From Candidatus Pacearchaeota archaeon (GTDB lineage Archaea; Nanobdellota; Nanobdellia; Pacearchaeales; GW2011-AR1), in assembly GCA_017609745.1 (NCBI GenBank), contig JAFCDK010000003.1:1-34332 (forward strand): a stretch of DNA of 34,332 nt. The letters are read 5' to 3'. Made by a program: the position numbers and the translations under genes. The notes beneath the pieces were generated by a model. The model had not been told where the DNA came from. It was given only the letters and a program-made list of their open reading frames with translations, and did not search any database. Below are positions 26,512 to 34,332 of this stretch, piece by piece. Position 1 is the stretch's first letter. The number at the start of each line of letters is the position of its first letter.

Positions 26512-26676
26512 ATGGTTGAAGGAAGATGTATGAGGTGTAAAACACAAAGAGAAATGAAAGATGTTAAAGTTGTGAGAACTAAAAGAGGCGGATATATGGC
26601 AAAAGGGAAATGTGTTAAATGCGGAACAAATATGTGTAAAATTCTCTCAAAAGAACAAGCTGAAAAACTAAAATAA
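26512..26676 (+). CDS. DUF5679-like small zinc-binding protein; not in the ORF track
   Basis: Hand translation MVEGRCMRCKTQREMKDVKVVRTKRGGYMAKGKCVKCGTNMCKILSKEQAEKLK; GGAGGT Shine-Dalgarno at about 26498. Confidence 0.8.
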   Translation: MVEGRCMRCKTQREMKDVKVVRTKRGGYMAKGKCVKCGTNMCKILSKEQAEKLK

Positions 26677-26688
26677 ATTATTGAATAA

Positions 26689-26985
26689 ATGTTAGTAAAA
26701 ATACATAATTCTTATAGGGATGTTGTTGCAGTTTGTGATTCTAATTTAATTGGTAAAAGATTAGAAGAGGGAAAGTTTCAGTTAAATATTAAAGAAGATT
26801 TCTATAAAGGGGATGAAAAGACTATTGATGAGGTAAAAGATATAATAATTAATTTTCAAGAAAAAGACGCAACTTTTAATATAGTTGGCAAAAATTCTGT
26901 TGCTTTGGCTATTGAAGCGGGCTTGATTTCTAAAGAAAGTGTGAAAGAAATTGGAGGCGTGCCATTTGTGATTGTGTTGTTGTAA
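26689..26985 (+). CDS. DUF424-family archaeal protein
   Basis: MLVKIHNSYRDVVAVCDSNLIGKRLEEGKFQLNI...FNIVGKNSVALAIEAGLI. Confidence 0.82.
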   Translation: MLVKIHNSYRDVVAVCDSNLIGKRLEEGKFQLNIKEDFYKGDEKTIDEVKDIIINFQEKDATFNIVGKNSVALAIEAGLISKESVKEIGGVPFVIVLL

Positions 26986-27108
26986 AGCCCGCCTAATTAA
27001 ATTATTAGTTGATAATATTCAATTTGATAATTTTATAGATATTTTTTATATTATTGGTAGGATATTAAAATAAAGTTTTATAAACTCCCTCTTCTCTTTT
27101 TTATTATA

Positions 27109-27468
27109 ATGAAACCAAAGAAAAAACCTCGGAAGAATTTTAAAAAAAAGAGGAAATTTGGTGCTCCAGAAGAAGAGAGAATTATAACGCGAGTTAGATT
27201 ACCCCGTGGGCGCGAAGTTATTGGTGTGCTTGATCAAAGACTTGGGGCAAGCAGACTGCTTATTAGGTGTTTAGATGGAGTTTCTAGAAATTGCAAGGTT
27301 CCTGGCAGGCTGAGAAGAAGATTATGGCTTAGAGAAGGGAATATTGTTATTGTAGAGCCTTGGGAATTTGATAACACAAAAGCAAGTGTTTTGTTTAAAT
27401 ATTCACCAGCAGAAGTTCAGTTTTTAAAAAGAAAAGGTTTTTTAAAGGAGATTGAGAAGGAGTTTTGA
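27109..27468 (+). CDS. Translation initiation factor aIF1A
   Basis: ITRVRLPRGREVIGVLDQRLGASRLLIRCLDGVSRNCKVPGRLRRRLWLREGNIVIVEPW. Confidence 0.96.
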   Translation: MKPKKKPRKNFKKKRKFGAPEEERIITRVRLPRGREVIGVLDQRLGASRLLIRCLDGVSRNCKVPGRLRRRLWLREGNIVIVEPWEFDNTKASVLFKYSPAEVQFLKRKGFLKEIEKEF

Positions 27469-27604
27469 ATTGAAGAGACTATATTTTAACTAATAACTAT
27501 ATCTGAACTTAGGAGGATTTATTCTATAATATTATTTATGTTATTGTATTACTAATTTTTTATATCATCAAAAACCTTTTAACTCTTGGTTCCTTCTTAT
27601 TTTT

Positions 27605-28135
27605 ATGAAAATCCTATGTCTAGAAAATCCAAAAAAAGTTTTGAAACATAAAAAAGTTCTTGAGAATAAACTAAGTGTTAAACTTGAATTAGATAAAACA
27701 AATAAAGAGAATATTAAGATAATTGGCGATGAAGTAAATATTTATGATGCAGAAGGAGTTGTGCAGGCCCTTGATTTTGGTTTTTCTCTTGATGTTGCTC
27801 TTTTTTTAAAAAGTGAGGATTTTATGTTTGAAGTTTTAGATTTAAAAGATTATACAAGAAGAAAAAATCTTGAAGAAGTTAGAAGTAGGGTTATTGGCAA
27901 AAAAGGCAAAGCAATTAATACACTTATGAAACTTACAGGCGCTGAATTAATGTTAAAAGGAAATAATATAGGAGTTATTGCAAGAGTAGAAGATATGGAA
28001 AAAACAACAACTGCTATTTGTAATTTGATTAAAGGAAGTAAGCATAGTAATGTTTATTCTTTTTTAGAGAGAGGAAATAGGAATAAAAAGAAAATTGTAC
28101 TTAAAGAAGGAGATGATTTGGGGTTGAGGAAATAG
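27605..28135 (+). CDS. KH-domain RNA-processing protein (Dim2/Pno1/Krr1-like)
   Basis: ARRK-like RRKNLEEVRSRVIGKKGKAINTLMKLTGAELMLKGNNIGVIA; downstream of aIF1A as in many archaea. Confidence 0.85.
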   Translation: MKILCLENPKKVLKHKKVLENKLSVKLELDKTNKENIKIIGDEVNIYDAEGVVQALDFGFSLDVALFLKSEDFMFEVLDLKDYTRRKNLEEVRSRVIGKKGKAINTLMKLTGAELMLKGNNIGVIARVEDMEKTTTAICNLIKGSKHSNVYSFLERGNRNKKKIVLKEGDDLGLRK

Positions 28136-28173
28136 TATATAAATTTTTATAAATGGGGTGTTTTATTTTTAAT

Positions 28174-28543
28174 ATGAAATTAATGAAGTCTCCTGCTTTA
28201 CCTGAAGTTAATAGTATAAAAGCAGAAATTTATTTCGATAAATGTAAAGAAGCAGAAGTTGCAGTAAAGTATTTGGGAGATGATGATTAAGGAAATCGTA
28301 GAGGTATGATAAGAATTTTAGGTTGTGAGGGTATTAAATATGTTGCAGGAACTGTGCGAAACCCATTTAATTTATCAGATATTGAAACTGATGGTATTTT
28401 AGTTAGATTAGTGGAAGATTGTTATAGGACTTTTTCGTGATAATAATCTTAGTCCCCATGTTGAAGAAAATTATATAAGAAATGCTGTTCTTGATGTAGT
28501 TAAGCCATATGGTTTTGGTTCTAAAGTTTTAGATAGAAAGTAA
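28174..28543 (+). pseudogene. Decayed gene with in-frame stop and frameshift
   Basis: MKLMKSPALPEVNSIKAEIYFDKCKEAEVAVKYLGDDD*GNRRGMIRILGCEGIKYVAGTVRNPFNLSDIETDGILVRLVEDCYR then a frame change near 28430 to FRDNNLSPHVEENYIRNAVLDVVKPYGFGSKVLDRK*. Confidence 0.6.
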
Positions 28544-28576
28544 CCTTTAAATATGATATATTAGTTTTCTAATTAA

Positions 28577-28649
28577 GCTCCTGTAGCTCAGCAGGTAGAG
28601 CGCATGGCTGTTAACCATGAAGTCAGAGGTTCGAGTCCTCTCGGGAGCG
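28577..28649 (+). tRNA. tRNA-Asn (GUU)
   Basis: GCTCCTG...CATGG-CTGTTAA-CCATG...AGAGGTTCGAGTCCTCT-CGGGAGC-G; anticodon GTT. Confidence 0.95.
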
Positions 28650-28691
28650 TATTTTCAATAATTTTAAATATCCTTAATTCTTCTTCTTTTC

Positions 28692-29249
28692 ATGCAATTA
28701 GATAGAGTAATTAATAAGCGGAAAAGTGTCAGAAAGTTTTCTCTGCGAAAACCTAATTGGCGGAAGATTATTGAGGCTGTTGATGTTGCTAATGAAATTC
28801 CCCTTGCAGGCAATATTCATACAATTAAATTTATTCTTGTTGATGATGAAGAAAAAATAAACGAATTGGCACGAGCTGCTCAACAGCAATTTATTAAACA
28901 AGTGCATTATGTTGTGGCTGTTTGTTCTGATTATACTCAATTAAAAAGAAGTTATGATGAAAGGGGAGAAAGATATGGCAAACAGCAGGCAGGAGCTGCA
29001 ATTGAGAATTTCTTATTAAAAATAACAGATTTAGGCATGGCAAGCTGTTGGGTCGGAGCATTTTCAGATGAAACAGTCAACAGAATTTTAAAAATTCCAG
29101 AAGGAATGAAAGTAGAAGCTCTGTTGCCTATTGGCTATGGGACAGGAAAATTAAAAAAGAAAAAAAAGCCAAGCACAGATGCTGTTCTTTATTTTAATGA
29201 ATATGGGAATAAGTTTATGAAAGAATTAAGGAAGCCTGAGGGGGTTTGA
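28692..29249 (+). CDS. Nitroreductase-family protein
   Basis: INKRKSVRKFS, AAIENFLLKITDLGMASCWVGAF, ALLPIGYG. Confidence 0.9.
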   Translation: MQLDRVINKRKSVRKFSLRKPNWRKIIEAVDVANEIPLAGNIHTIKFILVDDEEKINELARAAQQQFIKQVHYVVAVCSDYTQLKRSYDERGERYGKQQAGAAIENFLLKITDLGMASCWVGAFSDETVNRILKIPEGMKVEALLPIGYGTGKLKKKKKPSTDAVLYFNEYGNKFMKELRKPEGV

Positions 29250-29401
29250 ATTTCCTCTTTTGATAATATCTGCCTTTTTTCTAGATAAGTATTTAACATT
29301 AATTTTTCTTCCTATTTTTTCTTCTATAATATTAATACCTGTATATGAATCTATTAAAAATTTATTTTAATCCCACTAAAATTCTTCTTCTGTATATATT
29401 A

Positions 29402-29425
29402 AGTCAGCCAGCCCGAAGGCTGACT
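29402..29425. repeat. Perfect 8-bp hairpin AGTCAGCC-AGCCCGAA-GGCTGACT in a convergent intergenic region
   Basis: Inverted repeat 29402-29409/29418-29425 between the nitroreductase (+) and ftsZ (-); possible bidirectional terminator. Confidence 0.55.
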
Positions 29426-29521
29426 GAGAATTAAAAGACTAAGGGAAAAAATATGAATTGTCTTTTGCTTTAACCCAATTAATTTTTGATTTGTTTTTAT
29501 TTTGCATTTTTACTCTTCTCT

Positions 29522-30598
29522 CTATTTGTAGACCTCTATTCCTAATTCAGAGATTTCTGGTGCTGGAACTGCTGTTTCATATGGCGCTTTTCCTAAAACA
29601 TAAGGACTTTTGACTCCTGTCATAATTGTTATAACTCTTACTTTTCCAGCAAAATCTTTATTGATTCTTGCTCCAATAATTACTTGTGCTTCTGGATTTA
29701 GGTTTTCAGTAATTAATTCCCCCACATTACTGAATTCTTCAAGTTTCATGTCAGGTCCACAAATTATATGAATCAGTGCTCCTGTAGCTCCTTTATAATC
29801 TACATCTAATAGTGGATGTGTTAAAGCTTGTTTTACTGCTTCTTGTACACGATCAGTTGTGTCAGACTCACCAATTCCAATAACAGCGACATCTCCGTTT
29901 TTCATAATTGCAGAAACATCAGCATAGTCAAGGTTAATCAATGAAGGCAAGGTAATAGTTTCCACTATTCCTTTAATCATTGTACTGACTAACTCATTTG
30001 CTACAGCAAATGCCTGTTCAATTGGCAACTGACCTGCAATATCAACTAATCTATTATTGTCAAGAACAATACAAGTATCTGTTACTTCTCTTAATTCTTG
30101 CAATCCAAATTCTGCTTTATCAATTCTGGCTTTTTCACATTCAAAAGGCATTGTTGTTACTGCTATTACAACTGCTCCTGCTTCTTTAGCAAGCTGAGCA
30201 ATTATTGGTGTAGCACCTGTTCCTGTTCCTCCACCTTGTCCTGTAATTACAAAAACCATGTCTGCTCCTGAAATTGCTTTTTTTAAATCAGTTATTGTTT
30301 CTTTTGCAGCTTCTCTTCCTTTTGCAGGATATCCTCCACATCCAAGACCTTTTGTTAATTCTTTTCCAATTAGTATTTTTTCATCTGCTTTTGTAATACT
30401 AAGATGTAAAGCATCTGTGTTTGCTGCATAAATTCCTGCTCCATTAATTCCTTTATTGAAGAGCCATGTTATAGCATTACTTCCCATTCCACCAACACCA
30501 AAAACTTTAATATTTGCTTTACCAGCTCGTAGTTCATCAAAATTTATACTGTGACTTGATGCATTATCTATTGCTTCTTTTGCAAAATCTAATACCAT
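29522..30598 (-). CDS. ftsZ: Cell division GTPase FtsZ
   Basis: VFGVGGMGSNAITWLF, AANTDALHL, TGQGGGTGTGATPIIAQLAKE, VLDNNRLVDIA. Confidence 0.97.
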   Translation of the reverse strand: MVLDFAKEAIDNASSHSINFDELRAGKANIKVFGVGGMGSNAITWLFNKGINGAGIYAANTDALHLSITKADEKILIGKELTKGLGCGGYPAKGREAAKETITDLKKAISGADMVFVITGQGGGTGTGATPIIAQLAKEAGAVVIAVTTMPFECEKARIDKAEFGLQELREVTDTCIVLDNNRLVDIAGQLPIEQAFAVANELVSTMIKGIVETITLPSLINLDYADVSAIMKNGDVAVIGIGESDTTDRVQEAVKQALTHPLLDVDYKGATGALIHIICGPDMKLEEFSNVGELITENLNPEAQVIIGARINKDFAGKVRVITIMTGVKSPYVLGKAPYETAVPAPEISELGIEVYK

Positions 30599-30638
30599 TT
30601 GTCTCTTTTTTTAAATTCCCTCCTTTCAATGTTTTTTT

Positions 30639-30670
30639 GCAGAACAATAAAATTTAAATACTAGTTCTGC
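30639..30670 (-). promoter_or_regulatory. ftsZ promoter region: TATA-like element inside inverted repeat GCAGAAC-N18-GTTCTGC
   Basis: GCAGAAC 30639-30645 and GTTCTGC 30664-30670 flank AATTTAAATA. A GGAGGG Shine-Dalgarno-like element lies downstream near 30620 on the minus strand. Confidence 0.5.
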
Positions 30671-30889
30671 TTTTATTTTTTAAGAAAAAAGAGTGTTTGA
30701 CAAATTTTTCAATATAGAATAAGTCTTTCACCTCGAAAATTTAAACAAAATTAATTTAAGCCCCGAAAACTTAATTAATTAATATATAGTTATAGCTTTA
30801 CTTCTTTAAAAATGTTGTTATACTTTTAATATATATGTTGGAATGTATATGATAAAGGCTATAGGAGGAAATAAAGGAAAAATAAAAAA

Positions 30890-31177
30890 TTAATTGGAAT
30901 TTTCTAAAGCTAAATGATATTCATCAATAACTTCTTCAAAATCTCTAATTACATCTTCAGAAACATAATTTGGAATTTTTGAACTTTCTTGATTTACAGG
31001 TTTACTATTGTAAGTCAAAGCACTTGCACTAACAATACATGCAAGACCTATTGCACAAACTAAACTTTTTCTTTTGCTTAAAGGTTCATCAGGATTTCTA
31101 TATATTTGAGCGTCAGCTATTCTTTGAGATTTTCCTATTACTTTGCTTTCTCTTTGTGTATATTTTTGAAATGTCAT
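30890..31177 (-). CDS. Hypothetical single-TM protein (95 aa)
   Basis: One TM (SLVCAIGLACIVSASALTY) in an open frame. Confidence 0.5.
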   Translation of the reverse strand: MTFQKYTQRESKVIGKSQRIADAQIYRNPDEPLSKRKSLVCAIGLACIVSASALTYNSKPVNQESSKIPNYVSEDVIRDFEEVIDEYHLALENSN

Positions 31178-31197
31178 TTTTATTTTTTGATTTTTAT

Positions 31198-31410
31198 TTA
31201 TCTTTTTCTTTTTGAAGGTGATCTTCTAAATGGTGGTAAGTCTATTGGCTGGCTGTAAATAGATGCAAATCTTTCAAGTGTTTCAAGTTCAGATCTTCCA
31301 CCTATTTCTTCTCCACCTAAATTTGTTCTGTAGGTTATTTCTTTATAACTTTCTGTTTTCTTTCTCGTTCTTTCTCTCCAATTATCTGATTTATTCCTTA
31401 TTATTCCCAT
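31198..31410 (-). CDS. Hypothetical basic protein (70 aa)
   Basis: Open frame; charged; ends SPSKRKR. Confidence 0.4.
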   Translation of the reverse strand: MGIIRNKSDNWRERTRKKTESYKEITYRTNLGGEEIGGRSELETLERFASIYSQPIDLPPFRRSPSKRKR

Positions 31411-31416
31411 ATTTTT

Positions 31417-32115
31417 TTAATACACTCTCCCTTTATAAAGTTTTCTATGTGTTATGACTAAAAAGGGGTGGTGTTTTATAGTATTTTGTTGACACAAATT
31501 CACAAATTCTTGGGCATCTTCTTGGTCTCCGATTATAGAACCATAATGTATTGGAATTGCGAGAGTCGGCTTTATTATTAAAGCTGCTTCAGCAGCTTCT
31601 TCTGCGTCCATTGTATATTTGCCACCTATTGGAAGAAGAGCTATAAAATTTTCTTTTTTACTATGGCCCGTTAGATTCTGCATTTCAGGTATTTTATCTG
31701 TATCTCCTGCATGGTAAATTATAGTCTCATTTATTTTAATAATATAACCGCACCATTCTTCTTGTTTTGGGTGAAATGGTTTATCTAAATTATAAGCAGG
31801 CACAACATCAATTTTAATTGAATTTATATTTGCACTGTCACCTGGATGAATTATATTTAATTCAATCTGCTGTTCTGTTAATTTTGTTATTTTACTTTGG
31901 CAATCAGCAGGACAAATTATAATTGTTCCTGGCTTTGTGATTTTTTGTATATCTTCTATACTGCAATGGTCATAATGGTTGTGTGTTATAAGAATAGCGT
32001 CTGCTTTTTCTATATTTTCAGAAATTTGATAGGGGTCTATAATAATTATTTTAGAATTTTTAATTAAAATTCCAGAATGCCCAAGCCATTTAATTTCTGT
32101 TTCACCAATTTTCAT
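31417..32115 (-). CDS. MBL-fold metallo-hydrolase (UPF0173-like)
   Basis: IKWLGHSGILIK, ITHNHYDHCS, IIYHAGDTDKIPEM, IPIHYGS. Confidence 0.92.
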   Translation of the reverse strand: MKIGETEIKWLGHSGILIKNSKIIIIDPYQISENIEKADAILITHNHYDHCSIEDIQKITKPGTIIICPADCQSKITKLTEQQIELNIIHPGDSANINSIKIDVVPAYNLDKPFHPKQEEWCGYIIKINETIIYHAGDTDKIPEMQNLTGHSKKENFIALLPIGGKYTMDAEEAAEAALIIKPTLAIPIHYGSIIGDQEDAQEFVNLCQQNTIKHHPFLVITHRKLYKGRVY

Positions 32116-32180
32116 CTTGTTAGAAAATAGGAGTGGTTTATAAATTTAATTATATTTTTACATTATCAAATCTTTCAAAA

Positions 32181-33491
32181 TTAAGCTCCTTCAAACTCCT
32201 TCGCAATTGACAACATCTTGCTTTCAGCAAGATGAGGACACATAATCTGCATTCCTACTGGAATATTATTTATTTTTCCTGCGGGAATTGAGATTGCGCA
32301 AATCTCTGCGAGATTTGCTGGAACAGTTAAGCTATCATAAGAATACATTTCTTGAATAGAAATTTTGTTTTTAATTTTGTGTGGAAGACGAGGAACTGTT
32401 GGCAAGATAATACAATCAATTTTTTTAAATGCTTTTTCAAATTCTTGTTTAATTAATTGTTTAACTTTTAATGCTGTTCTATAATATCTTCCTTTATATT
32501 CTGCTTTTGATATTTCACTGCCTCCGAGAATTCTTCTTATAACTTCTGGTCCTGCTACATCTTCAATTTTTTTACCATATCTCCTTCCATCAAATCTACG
32601 AGTTCCTGAAAAAAATTCTGTATAAACAATTGGATAATATGTTTTAATAGCAAGGTCTATATGCTTGATATCAATTTCAGTAATTTTCCAGCCCAATTTT
32701 TTACATATTTGCTCTACTTTATTATTAATAAGATTTTGAATTTGTTTATTATTTATTTTTATTTTAGGTATCCCAATTTTAATTTTTTTAGGTTTGGTGA
32801 GCTCTATTTTTTTAGATTCAAAAGTAGTTGGGTCATTTTCATCTTTTCCAGATATTGTGTTAAGTAAAAGAACTGCATCATTTATGTTTTTTGTTATAGT
32901 GCCTATTTGATCTAAACTCATTGAAAGATCTATGAGACCATATCTAGAAACTAATCCATAGCTTGGTTTTATTCCTATTACCCCGCAATGACTTGCAGGA
33001 TTTCTTATTGAGCCGCCAGTATCACTTCCGAGCGCCATGTCGCAAAAATCTGCTGCAACAGCTGCTGCACTGCCACTTGATGAACCACCTGGAATTAAGT
33101 CAAGAGCAACAGGGTTTTTTGTAGGTTCAAATGCAGAAGTTTCGCCACTCGAGCCGCATGCAAATTCATCACAATTTGTCATGCCGATTATAACTGCATC
33201 TTGTTCTTTAAGTTTTTTTATAACAGTAGCGTCATAAGGAGAAATGTAGTTTTTTAAAGTCAAACTTGCACAGCTGGTATTTAGCCCTTTAACATTTATA
33301 TTACTTTTTACAGCAATAACATAACCAGCAAGTTTTCCTGCTTTTCTTGATTTTATTTTATTATCAATATTTTTGGCTTCTTCTAATGCATTTGGATTAA
33401 TTTGAATAAATGCATTTATCTTTTTACCTTTTTGGTCATTTTTCTTAATTTCTTCAAGATATTGTTTTGTTTTTTGGAGAGTTGAATTCAT
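32181..33491 (-). CDS. gatA: Asp-tRNA(Asn)/Glu-tRNA(Gln) amidotransferase subunit A
   Basis: Amidase signature GGSSSGSAAAVAADFCDMALGSDTGGSIRNPASHCGVIGIKPSYGLVSRYGL. Confidence 0.95.
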   Translation of the reverse strand: MNSTLQKTKQYLEEIKKNDQKGKKINAFIQINPNALEEAKNIDNKIKSRKAGKLAGYVIAVKSNINVKGLNTSCASLTLKNYISPYDATVIKKLKEQDAVIIGMTNCDEFACGSSGETSAFEPTKNPVALDLIPGGSSSGSAAAVAADFCDMALGSDTGGSIRNPASHCGVIGIKPSYGLVSRYGLIDLSMSLDQIGTITKNINDAVLLLNTISGKDENDPTTFESKKIELTKPKKIKIGIPKIKINNKQIQNLINNKVEQICKKLGWKITEIDIKHIDLAIKTYYPIVYTEFFSGTRRFDGRRYGKKIEDVAGPEVIRRILGGSEISKAEYKGRYYRTALKVKQLIKQEFEKAFKKIDCIILPTVPRLPHKIKNKISIQEMYSYDSLTVPANLAEICAISIPAGKINNIPVGMQIMCPHLAESKMLSIAKEFEGA

Positions 33492-34332
33492 TTCACTACC
33501 TCTTTCAACAATTCATTTACATAATTCATTGAATCATCATTTAATATTACAATATCATAAGCTTGTTTAAAGTGTTCTAGACTTGCTTTAACATCATAAT
33601 TAAGAAATCCAATACTAATCAAATTAATATAATCAAAACCCTTTATCATGTCAGTATCAGATAAAGAATCTCCTAATAATATTACATTTTTTCTTTTTTT
33701 AAGTTTATTATATATTGGTAAACCTTTAACAGAAGTTTCATCTTTATTCATATTATGTATTATTGGCTTTTTAACACCAATCGCATTGCCATCTTTATCC
33801 CATTTAAAAGAATTTGAAATTATATGAATATTATTATATAATTTTCCTTGTTTTTCTAGAAACATTGAAATAGAATCTCCTCCTAATCCAACAGATGACA
33901 TAATTATTAAGGGAATATTATTTTTATTTAAAAAATCTAATAATTCTGAAGTTCCTTGGCGTAGCTGAATTTTACCAGATTCAACAACTTTTTTTATATC
34001 TTTTTTATTTAACCCGGATTTAATTAATAAATCAAAATGAATTGTCCACCATTTTTTCATTTTTTTGGTTTTTTCTAGTTTTGAAATATTTGGGTTGATT
34101 TCTATTGGATGATATGTATTAAATAATTCATGAGCTTTTTTTGCATAATCTTTTGTTAGATAATTCCCATCCCTTAAGACTGATATAATAGAAGGTATTT
34201 TTTCATTATTAACAAAAGCTTTGGTTAAGGTTCTATCAAAATCAGCTAAAATATGAAGTTTTTGTTTGCCTGCTTCTAAAATTTGTTTTTTTGTTTTTTC
34301 TAATTCTTTGGAATTTGAAATTATTATATTTT
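33488..34332 (-). CDS. UMPH-1 / cytosolic 5'-nucleotidase III-like HAD hydrolase; N-terminus beyond window end
   Basis: The minus-strand frame stays open to the window edge, giving KLHILADFDRTLTKAFVNNEKIPSIISVLRDGNYLTKDYAKKAHELFNTYHPIEINPNISKLEKTKK-MKKWWTIHFDLLIKSGL...; then RQGTSELLDFL, IIMSSVGLG, ILLGDSLSDTDMIKG. Confidence 0.85.
   Translation of the reverse strand, partial: NIIISNSKELEKTKKQILEAGKQKLHILADFDRTLTKAFVNNEKIPSIISVLRDGNYLTKDYAKKAHELFNTYHPIEINPNISKLEKTKKMKKWWTIHFDLLIKSGLNKKDIKKVVESGKIQLRQGTSELLDFLNKNNIPLIIMSSVGLGGDSISMFLEKQGKLYNNIHIISNSFKWDKDGNAIGVKKPIIHNMNKDETSVKGLPIYNKLKKRKNVILLGDSLSDTDMIKGFDYINLISIGFLNYDVKASLEHFKQAYDIVILNDDSMNYVNELLKEVVK

Noticed and set aside
1-34332. CRISPR arrays, IS elements, prophage or rRNA
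   Set aside because: No regularly spaced repeats, transposase, integrase, phage structural genes or rRNA-like GC-rich blocks were seen by eye.

Overview
AT-rich, gene-dense archaeal chromosomal segment. The gene set is archaeal: ProRS, GatA/GatB, MetRS with a detached tRNA-binding subunit, L15e, ATP-dependent DNA ligase, TBP, MCM, an RPA-like OB-fold protein, aIF2-beta, aIF1A, a KH protein and FtsZ. Gene sizes and context suggest a DPANN lineage (Woesearchaeota/Pacearchaeota-like), which is inference only. Five tRNAs are readable: Arg-UCG, Gly-CCC, Glu-CUC, Ile-GAU and Asn-GUU. The Ile tRNA is interrupted by a 36-nt intron at a non-canonical position (30/31) with a hand-derivable bulge-helix-bulge. 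Several short genes are missing from the ORF track or have wrong starts there: three tiny single-TM proteins (7599-7742, 19926-20105, 21938-22120), a DUF5679-like zinc protein (26512-26676) and a 35-aa TM peptide (2027-2134, minus). The best candidate for an undescribed system is a duplicated two-gene cassette. In it, a secreted 'GWN' protein is followed by a tiny single-TM protein ending in GGSSIP(T/K)PPALP, and the secreted partners carry related PPxLP motifs. Other items: a RelE-like TA pair with a palindromic operator candidate, a UMPH-1-type nucleotidase cut by the window end, inverted/duplicated elements at the ftsZ and tbp promoters, and several decayed genes. No CRISPR arrays, IS elements or rRNA were seen.
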